Shown piece after piece: positions 1 to 5,387 of a DNA stretch of 6,853 nt. Below the pieces are notes generated by a model. It had not been told where the DNA came from and made no database searches. It saw nothing but the letters and a program-made list of their open reading frames with translations. A program made the position numbers and the translations under genes. Numbering within the stretch: the stretch's first letter is position 1; each line of letters begins with the position of its first letter. Source of the stretch: Candidatus Krumholzibacteriia bacterium (GTDB lineage Bacteria > Krumholzibacteriota > Krumholzibacteriia > LZORAL124-64-63); assembly GCA_030643455.1 (NCBI GenBank), contig DAOWLV010000172.1, forward strand, positions 1 to 6,853. The letters run 5' to 3'.

Positions 1-172
1 CCTCGGGCGCGATGTGGCCGTGAACGTCGTTGGTCCACATCAGGTGCAGGCGTAGGATGCCGGTTTCGGGATCCTGCTCACCCGAATCCTGGCCGCCTGC
101 ATATGGGGCCAAGGCCATGACCCCGAGGAATGAAAATATCATCAATGGCATGACGCCGCGAAGCTGCTTCAT
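1..172 (-). CDS. Exported 5'-nucleotidase-family metallophosphoesterase (N-terminal fragment)
   Basis: This is the start of a gene that continues past the left edge; 57 complete codons are visible. It opens with ATG at 172-170. A purine-rich Shine-Dalgarno stretch (GGAAGAGAG, 187-179) lies 6 nt upstream. Residues 1-27 look like a signal peptide: basic start MKQLRG, hydrophobic core MPLMIFSFLGVMALAP, then a small-residue end YAGG. After a short acidic linker comes LHLMWTNDVHGHIAPE (residues 42-57). This is the first metal-binding motif of the calcineurin-like phosphoesterase fold as found in UshA, CpdB and SoxB relatives (TNDxHGH). By homology D49 and H51 would be metal ligands. The family hydrolyses nucleotides or cyclic nucleotides in the periplasm or on the surface. 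The catalytic remainder and the C-terminal nucleotide-binding domain are outside the window, so 5'-nucleotidase, cyclic phosphodiesterase and SoxB-like enzymes cannot be told apart. It is the last visible gene of the run, 66 nt after the FadL-like barrel. Confidence 0.85.
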   Translation of the reverse strand, partial: MKQLRGVMPLMIFSFLGVMALAPYAGGQDSGEQDPETGILRLHLMWTNDVHGHIAPE

Positions 173-178
173 CTGAAT

Positions 179-187
179 CTCTCTTCC
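179..187 (-). promoter_or_regulatory. Ribosome binding site abutting a hairpin
   Basis: On the minus strand GGAAGAGAG lies 6 nt before the ATG at 172. It directly abuts the base of a perfect 6-bp GC hairpin at 188-203. A structure this close could affect ribosome access or protect the 5' end of a processed transcript. That role is inference; only the sequence arrangement is seen. Confidence 0.55.
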
Positions 188-250
188 GGCCGGAGCACCG
201 GCCATCCTCGGGGCCGCCCATCGAGGGCGGTTGCCAACCTACCAGTTGGC
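188..250 (-). other. Cluster of three tandem hairpins in the gap between genes
   Basis: Three perfect 6-bp inverted repeats follow one another. The first (233-238 with 245-250, GCCAAC/GTTGGC, 6-nt loop) encloses the stop codon of the upstream gene. The second is 214-219 with 225-230 (CCGCCC/GGGCGG, 5-nt loop). The third is 188-193 with 198-203 (GGCCGG/CCGGCC, 4-nt loop). No T-run follows the last stem on the minus strand, so this is not a classic Rho-independent terminator. Possible roles are transcript stability, partial polarity between the barrel gene and the nucleotidase gene, or control of the adjacent ribosome binding site. No convincing promoter is visible in the same 66-nt gap. Confidence 0.5.
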
Positions 251-1531
251 CGTGTAACCCACACTGATGCGGAAACGGGTGTCGTCGACCCGGGCTGTGG
301 GATCGGTATAAAACCCATCCGGATAGGGGAACTGGTGTTCCTGTTCACTGGTGATTTTCATGATTTCCACAGAAGCGGAGAACATCCCGCTTCCGAAGGG
401 GATACCGGTTCCTCCGGTGAAGATCGTCGAGTCCGCATCCTTGTCCACGTAACTGGTGAGGTGACGGAAGCCGAACCGAAGGGGAACACCATTGTAGAAC
501 GTGTGCTCCAGACCGATGTGAACATCCACCGTCTTCTCCAGTTTTTCCCCTTCATAGGTGACCGGATTCTGGCTGTCCTCGAACTCATTCCAGCCCATAT
601 ATTCCATTTCAGCAGTGAAGACCGTACTGGGATCAGTACGTGGAAAGAAGGTGATGCCGGCCCGGTAGATCGCGGGGTACCGGTAGTAGGCGTCCTCGAA
701 GGTCTCCTTTTCATCCACGTTATTGGCCGGGTCGGTCCAGGCCTCGTGATAGACCAGTTCTCCTGTCCCGCTGGCGGTCAGGGGGCTTTCGTAGGCCACG
801 CCGATCTCCACCCTCTCCGAAATCCTGCCCCGCAGACCCAGGGTCATATTGACCCCGTCCATGTCGAAGTCGTACTGCCCATTGATCCCCTCGACGTCAC
901 CGGTGTACATCCTGCGGGATTTGGTCTCGGACCGGGTGCCGAAGGCGTAGTGGACCGTCGTGCCGGCTGAAAGCCAGTCGGTCACGCCCAGGCCCAGGCC
1001 CAGGGAGGCCGCCCGCAGGGTGCCGGTGACCTTGCGTGTCCGCTCCTCGATGATACTGTCCCGCGGGTCGGAGGCGAAATCGGGATCCCTGAGCTCTTCT
1101 TCGAAGGTGTAGGAATAGGGATATCGATCAGCCAGCGACAACCCGACGGACAAGGGGAAATCCCCGATGGGTTCGTTGAGAACAAATCCGAAGCCCGTCT
1201 GCCAGTAATGGTGCCGGTTGCTGGCGATGGCGACGTCGGCCACGATGTTGTCGAAAGTATCGTACAGTTGTTGGAACCTGTCCTCATGCTCCTGATCCAG
1301 GGATAGCCCCAGGTCCAGACGGTGGGAGGTCGCCGTGGCCAGGAAAGCCGGGTTGAAGATGTTGGACATCCCACCCCGGTACAGCGCCGTTCCGGTGCCT
1401 CCCATGGCGTTGATATCCGAGCCCAGCCAGGGCATCTGATCCCCGTATTCGGTCATGATCTGGGGAACCGACCACGCAGGTCCCGCGACGGCCAGCAGGA
1501 GCAGGCAGGTCAAAACCGTGAGCCTTTGCAT
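239..1531 (-). CDS. FadL/OmpP1-like outer-membrane beta-barrel protein
   Basis: The start chosen gives 430 residues. Residues 1-21 (MQRLTVLTCLLLLAVAGPAWS) form a compact signal peptide, probably cut before VPQ. Residues about 39-65 (DINAMGGTGTALYRGG followed by NIFNPAFLA) match the N-terminal signature of the FadL/OmpP1/PorV barrels: a glycine-rich AMG block, then an NPA motif. The rest alternates hydrophobic and polar residues as in beta-strands and ends in GYTANW, with a C-terminal aromatic residue as expected for BAM-inserted barrels. FadL relatives carry hydrophobic or aromatic compounds across the outer membrane; the substrate here is unknown. The start at 1531 is preferred because GGAGG (1541-1537) lies 5 nt upstream and it gives a normal signal peptide. 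Starts at 1567 (ATG) or 1570 (GTG), served by GAGGAG at 1582-1577, and an ATG at 1591 overlapping the previous stop are also open; the longest gives 450 residues. It shares the operon with a second, larger barrel immediately upstream. Confidence 0.82.
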   Translation of the reverse strand: MQRLTVLTCLLLLAVAGPAWSVPQIMTEYGDQMPWLGSDINAMGGTGTALYRGGMSNIFNPAFLATATSHRLDLGLSLDQEHEDRFQQLYDTFDNIVADVAIASNRHHYWQTGFGFVLNEPIGDFPLSVGLSLADRYPYSYTFEEELRDPDFASDPRDSIIEERTRKVTGTLRAASLGLGLGVTDWLSAGTTVHYAFGTRSETKSRRMYTGDVEGINGQYDFDMDGVNMTLGLRGRISERVEIGVAYESPLTASGTGELVYHEAWTDPANNVDEKETFEDAYYRYPAIYRAGITFFPRTDPSTVFTAEMEYMGWNEFEDSQNPVTYEGEKLEKTVDVHIGLEHTFYNGVPLRFGFRHLTSYVDKDADSTIFTGGTGIPFGSGMFSASVEIMKITSEQEHQFPYPDGFYTDPTARVDDTRFRISVGYTANW

Positions 1532-1536
1532 CGAGG

Positions 1537-1541
1537 CCTCC
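1537..1541 (-). promoter_or_regulatory. Ribosome binding site supporting the start at 1531
   Basis: GGAGG on the minus strand lies 5 nt before ATG 1531-1529, an ideal spacing. A second candidate, GAGGAG at 1582-1577, lies 6 nt before GTG 1570 and 9 nt before ATG 1567. The ATG at 1591 has no recognisable site upstream and could be reached only by coupling through the TGATG overlap. Confidence 0.6.
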
Positions 1542-1590
1542 AGTGTATTCGTTTTGCGGTTGGTCATCACTTCGGTCTCCTCGAAAGCCA

Positions 1591-4149
1591 TCAGAACGTG
1601 TAGTCCATCTGCAGACGGACGAAAGTTTGATCCTTCGGTGCGTAAGACGAGTCCGGAGTCGGAGGGACTGCTTCCCCGAAACGGCGGACATCAACGTAGG
1701 TATTCGGGATTCCGTGGTCGCGGGTCACCTTGAGCTGGAACAGCAACCGCTGGGAAACCCTGCTTTGTAACTTAAACCAGTTGCGGAACCCGTTGTCCGT
1801 CAGCAGAACGAACTCGTTGCCCTCGAAATTCCAGAAAAACCCGTCGTAGATCGACGAGGCCAGGGTGAACTTCAGGCCAGGTGTAAACTGGTGTTCATAC
1901 CGGACTTCGAAAGCCTTGCTCGGATCGCCGTTGGTTCCGACACCGGGATCCAGGGAGCTGGGCTCAGCTGTTCCGCTAAGCCGTGGCCGGGCCGGGAACA
2001 TGACGTTGGAAGTCATGTAGGTGAACTGCAGCCGGTTGTAGTTGCTCAGCATGGTGATCAGTTGCCAGCGTGTCTCCCAGTTCTGGAAGGTCCTCACGTC
2101 GTTGGGATCATTCTCGGACCGGTTGCTGTAGCGGTGCCTGACCTTTAGACGGAGGTTGAAGAGGGGTTGCCATTCGCCCTTGATGGTATAGCGCATCAGG
2201 TCGGCCCCGTCGGCCTTGCGCTGCCACTTGTCGAATTGCAGACCGCTGAGGATCAGGTTCCGGCTGATCCGGTAGCGCATCTCCAGGAACATCCCCTTCT
2301 CGGGCTTGGCCTGGGGCGTTTCGCTTTCGATCAGGGCGTAGGGCTCATCCTTCAGTCTGTAGGGCGCGTCCAGCAATGTCATTTCATAACGGTTGTCGTT
2401 GCTGAAGGCTCGGTTGTAGGGGTTGTCGTACCCCACATCAGAATCGCGCCAGATGCCCAGAAGGTGCAGGTTTTCCCACTGGCCGTAGGCATTGATGATG
2501 TAGGCGTCCGGATTTTTCGAGTCGAAGAGATGATTCCGGGGATCCTGAACGAAGGCGTATTCCCCCTGGACCGAAACGTTCCTGTAGACCCCCTGGGCTT
2601 CGGCGCCCAGAACCCGGCGGAAATTGAATTCCTCCACCCGGCCCTGATCGTCCACGAAATAGCTCTGGTAGGAATTCCAGACCTCGCTGTCGCGGGCCGT
2701 GATGGAAGCATCAGGCAGGAACAGGGTTGTTTCAGTGGGATCCCAGCCGCGATTGTACCGGGCCTCGTAGCCGGTCACCCCGACAAAAGTGCCCGGAGCC
2801 AGCATGACCTTCATGTTGCCGCCGAGGATGTCCTCCTGCATGGCGTTGCGCTGCAGACCGGACGTTTGGCCCGGGTTTTCCGACTCTTCCCTGCCCGCCA
2901 GGAAGTCCTGGGGAAGACGCGGCCGCATGGTGATATAGCGGTTGAGAGTGCCATCGGGATTGAGGACGGCATCCTTCTTTTCGCTGGACACGAAAAACGA
3001 GGCGTTCACGGGACCCCATGAGCCTTCTGCCGCCCCCCCGGTCAGCTTGTATTCGTAGCTGCGGCTCAGGTCGCCGTGCACACCGAGCAGCCGCTTGTTG
3101 AAGCCGAAACCGGTCTTGCGGTAATGAATGAAATCCGTGTTGTCCATGATCAGGCCGAGACCGTAGGCCACCCGGAAATTACCCAGGTAAAGACCCTTCA
3201 GGCGAAAGCCCCCGAATTGCTTGTCCTGGACACCGATGAAAGCCTTGACCTGTTCGTCCCAGTTCACTTCGGCGTACTCGCGGTTGGTCAGGATCCCCGC
3301 CGAAAATCCGCCTTCAGCGTTGACCCGGATCTTGTTGAGCATGCGCGGTTTGAAAAAGTCACTACGGGGACGGAAAGTGTTATTTCCACCCAAAGAAACA
3401 GCCCCGGCATCTTCGTCGCCTCCCTGGTAATACGGCGTGTTCGAATACCGGGTCTGGGCGTAACCGGTCACCTTTTTGCGGGATTCAGCTTCGTAATCGT
3501 CGTACACGACGAAATCACGCAGGTTGCGGTAGGACCAGTAACGCATCCCACCGGCACGGCGCAACTGGCGGCCGCTATCGAACCGCCCCAGCCGCTCCCT
3601 GGCCTTCAGGATTTTGGTGGCATCTACCGGGGAGACATTCTGGTACGACATCAGATCAAACAGGTCCATATCGTTGATGTTTTCCGGGCTCCGCATCTTG
3701 TCGAGGTACTCGTCCACCAATCCCTCGCTGGAACCCTCCTGGCCCAGATATCGCTGCACCTGTCGGTAACTGGCGGTGAGCCGGGCGATGGATGCGTCCT
3801 CCTCCGGAGGCGGCAGGGCGGACACCAGTGGTTTCAGCACCGCGAAGATCTCAGGAGTCATTCCCGGAACGTCCATCAGTTCGTAGACATTTTCGAAATA
3901 GGCCAGGTGCACCCGGTGGTCGATGATGTTCTCAGCCACATCCTGAGGAATAGGTAGGCCCAGAATTGCTTCCGCAGGAGCGGTATTGAGGTCCACAAGA
4001 GCGCGCCGGCCGGCCTCTTCAGGATCCGGAGGATCCGCGGCCACACCCGGTAGCGCCGACAGGCACGTCAGCGCCACGGCCACCATCAGCATGGCGACGG
4101 CCCTGGGACCGGAGCGGATCGCCCCGCCTGTTGTCAGGGTTACGCTCAC
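1591..4149 (-). CDS. Helix-hairpin-helix (ComEA-like) protein fused to a large outer-membrane beta-barrel
   Basis: This is an 852-residue protein. Residues 16-38 are a signal peptide (hydrophobic AMLMVAVALTCLSAL, then PGVAA). Residues 51-111 resemble the ComEA-type helix-hairpin-helix unit: LVDLNTAPAEAILGLP, then NIIDHR, then YELMDVPGMTPEIFAVLKPLV. A second, weaker copy is at about 155-215 (NVSPVDATKILKAR, then QLRRAGG). From about 226 to the end the sequence is rich in aromatic residues and alternating strands and ends in QMDYTF, as in outer-membrane barrels. ComEA units bind DNA in the periplasm, but the first hairpin here lacks the usual GxG turn, so DNA binding is uncertain and the region may instead be a protein-contact domain. 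The start is GTG, overlapping the previous gene's stop by 4 nt (GTGA), with GGTGAGG (4160-4154) 4 nt upstream; this implies translational coupling. The next gene's longest frame overlaps this stop as TGATG. Similar HhH-plus-barrel proteins, poorly characterised, occur in FCB-group bacteria. Domain calls are firm; function is not. Confidence 0.85.
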   Translation of the reverse strand: MSVTLTTGGAIRSGPRAVAMLMVAVALTCLSALPGVAADPPDPEEAGRRALVDLNTAPAEAILGLPIPQDVAENIIDHRVHLAYFENVYELMDVPGMTPEIFAVLKPLVSALPPPEEDASIARLTASYRQVQRYLGQEGSSEGLVDEYLDKMRSPENINDMDLFDLMSYQNVSPVDATKILKARERLGRFDSGRQLRRAGGMRYWSYRNLRDFVVYDDYEAESRKKVTGYAQTRYSNTPYYQGGDEDAGAVSLGGNNTFRPRSDFFKPRMLNKIRVNAEGGFSAGILTNREYAEVNWDEQVKAFIGVQDKQFGGFRLKGLYLGNFRVAYGLGLIMDNTDFIHYRKTGFGFNKRLLGVHGDLSRSYEYKLTGGAAEGSWGPVNASFFVSSEKKDAVLNPDGTLNRYITMRPRLPQDFLAGREESENPGQTSGLQRNAMQEDILGGNMKVMLAPGTFVGVTGYEARYNRGWDPTETTLFLPDASITARDSEVWNSYQSYFVDDQGRVEEFNFRRVLGAEAQGVYRNVSVQGEYAFVQDPRNHLFDSKNPDAYIINAYGQWENLHLLGIWRDSDVGYDNPYNRAFSNDNRYEMTLLDAPYRLKDEPYALIESETPQAKPEKGMFLEMRYRISRNLILSGLQFDKWQRKADGADLMRYTIKGEWQPLFNLRLKVRHRYSNRSENDPNDVRTFQNWETRWQLITMLSNYNRLQFTYMTSNVMFPARPRLSGTAEPSSLDPGVGTNGDPSKAFEVRYEHQFTPGLKFTLASSIYDGFFWNFEGNEFVLLTDNGFRNWFKLQSRVSQRLLFQLKVTRDHGIPNTYVDVRRFGEAVPPTPDSSYAPKDQTFVRLQMDYTF
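3505..3687 (-). other. Second, degenerate helix-hairpin-helix region (copy 2)
   Basis: These are residues about 155-215 of the same protein. NINDMDLFDLMSYQNVSPVD, then ATKILKAR, GRFDSGRQLRRAGGM and YRNLRDFVVYD follow the same helix, turn, helix layout as copy 1, with weaker consensus. Paired HhH motifs normally form one compact (HhH)2 unit; here two such units appear in series. Confidence 0.5.
3817..3999 (-). other. ComEA-type helix-hairpin-helix domain (copy 1)
   Basis: These are residues 51-111 of the large barrel protein. The order DLNTA, LP, NIIDHR, YELMDVPGM, LKPLV follows the ComEA consensus. The first hairpin reads LPIPQD where the family has a glycine turn (typically LPGIG), while the second keeps a single glycine (VPGMTPE). 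The domain would sit in the periplasm, just after the signal peptide and before the barrel. Confidence 0.75.
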
Positions 4150-5036
4150 TTCGCCTCACCGCCCCATGTGAAGTTCAGCCCGAACTGGTGCGTGCTGTCG
4201 AGCGTGCCGCCGCCGGTGGAGAATCCGTAATCGAAACCGAAGCCGGCGATGGCATATCCGAAGCCGGCGGTCAGCTTGTTGGGATTTGTCAGGACACCTG
4301 CCCGCAGGGCAAAACCCGTGGTGATGGTCATGTCGATCCCGCCGTGGTATTGAACCTCTTCCCCGAGTTCATTGTCGAACTCGAAGGTGGTGACAACTCC
4401 GTCGTAGGGCTCGTAACTGATTCCGGCAATCAATCGGCGGTGAAGTTCTTCCGTGTCCACGCCGATCTGGGGATTGTTCAGGTTCTTGATCTGGAATCCG
4501 AGGTGGGTCCGCTTGTGGAGCGTCATCATGAAACCCAGATCGATACCGAAGGCGATGTCGTTTCCGGGGTCCAGCCCGCTGATCGACTCGCCCAGCTCCA
4601 CGCGATACATGTTCAGGGCGTAGCCGAAATCGATCCGGGAGTGGTAATCGCTGTACAGCCCAAAGCCGTGGGCAAGACTGACCTGGGTTTCCTTGAGCAG
4701 ACTGGTGTCTTGATACCCGACCTTGAAACTGCTCATGGCCAGGCCCAGATTGCCCCATTTCTCGCTGACTGGTACACCCGCCCCGAGATAGAAGAAATCG
4801 GTGAAATCCAGGCTGAACGGGCGGACATAACTGGCGGCGACCTTGCCGCTCGTGATGGCCCCCAGGTGGCCCGGATTCAGGAAGGCCGCATAGGCGGCGT
4901 CATCCACCGCCACCGAGGATTCTCCCATGGCCCGGGCCCGCGGACTGACCACGGTGTTCTCGAAGAAAGCGCTGGCAGGCCCTGCAGAGAAGCCGAGCGT
5001 CGCCAGAATCACTAGATATGTCAGTTTCCGAATCAT
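4146..5036 (-). CDS. PorV/PorQ-like outer-membrane beta-barrel protein
   Basis: This is a 296-residue protein with a clear signal peptide (MIRKLTYLVILATLGFSAGP, then ASA, cut before FFEN). The mature N-terminus SPRARAMGESSVAVDDAAYA followed by AFLNPGHLGA is the hallmark of the PorV/PorQ (UPF0164-like) branch of the FadL superfamily: an RAMG block, an alternating segment, then NPG/NPA. The rest is beta-strand-like (for example LGAGVPVSEKWGNLGLAMSS and AGFGYAIAGFGFDYGF) and closes with GLNFTW followed by GGEAK. In Bacteroidetes PorV is the outer-membrane shuttle of the type IX secretion system, carrying cargo to the attachment complex; many family members in other phyla have no assigned role. 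It lies 12 nt after the LTD protein gene, with AGAGGG (5048-5043) 6 nt before its ATG, and its stop overlaps the next gene's GTG start. A role in exporting or anchoring the LTD protein is inference from adjacency. Confidence 0.85.
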   Translation of the reverse strand: MIRKLTYLVILATLGFSAGPASAFFENTVVSPRARAMGESSVAVDDAAYAAFLNPGHLGAITSGKVAASYVRPFSLDFTDFFYLGAGVPVSEKWGNLGLAMSSFKVGYQDTSLLKETQVSLAHGFGLYSDYHSRIDFGYALNMYRVELGESISGLDPGNDIAFGIDLGFMMTLHKRTHLGFQIKNLNNPQIGVDTEELHRRLIAGISYEPYDGVVTTFEFDNELGEEVQYHGGIDMTITTGFALRAGVLTNPNKLTAGFGYAIAGFGFDYGFSTGGGTLDSTHQFGLNFTWGGEAK

Positions 5037-5048
5037 CGCTCACCCTCT

Positions 5049-5387
5049 CTAGTTGCTCAGCCGGGTGCCAACGACCACCGGCGCGGTAAAAATTTCCTCT
5101 TCACCCGTCCTGATTCCCACGACGGACAGGTGAACGACGTACATGCCGGCCTTCACCAGCTCGAAGGTGGAATCGCGGCCGTCCCACAGATAGGGATTGC
5201 GCGAGTCATCAATACCCGATGGAGGGTTCCCATTGAACCGACTGTCGAAAATGGTGATCACCAGCCTCCCCTCCAGATCGAATATCTTCAACTTGGTTTC
5301 GCTTTCGCCTTTGGAATTGGAAACGATGGTGATGGGGAATTCCTCGCCCAGGCCCGGCAGGAAAGTCCTGGCCGGGACCTTGAGTTG
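5049..5387 (-). other. FlgD-like / sorting-type C-terminal Ig domain
   Basis: The last 113 residues follow the layout of FlgD-like and T9SS-type C-terminal domains: a proline-rich entry (LKVPARTFLPG), a strand pair around LKIFDLEGRLV, the WDGRD turn, and a closing AGMYVVHLSVVG strand. In related phyla this domain ends large exported proteins. Whether it serves as a cleaved sorting signal here is unknown. Confidence 0.7.

Noticed and set aside
188..230. Rho-independent terminator
   Set aside because: The stems are GC-rich, but no T-run follows on either strand, and the next gene's ribosome binding site comes immediately after.
335..970. Plus-strand open frame of 211 codons opposite the FadL-like gene
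   Set aside because: It is antisense to a gene with signal peptide and family motifs, its product is low-complexity G/V/P-rich without a recognisable domain, and such frames are common opposite GC-rich genes.
2167..3957. Two long plus-strand open frames (2167-3021 and 3076-3957) opposite the HhH-barrel gene
   Set aside because: Both lie entirely within the well-supported minus-strand gene and share the V/G/H/Q-rich composition of mirror frames. Neither has a recognisable domain or signal peptide.
4017..4036. Short direct repeat with two GGATCC sites
   Set aside because: It encodes the DPPDPE segment just after the signal peptide and is explained by codon repetition; no sign of a mobile element border.
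4131..5015. Plus-strand open frame of 294 codons opposite the PorV-like gene
   Set aside because: It is a near-perfect mirror of the real gene. Its translation lacks any family signature, while the minus strand has a clear signal peptide and PorV motif.
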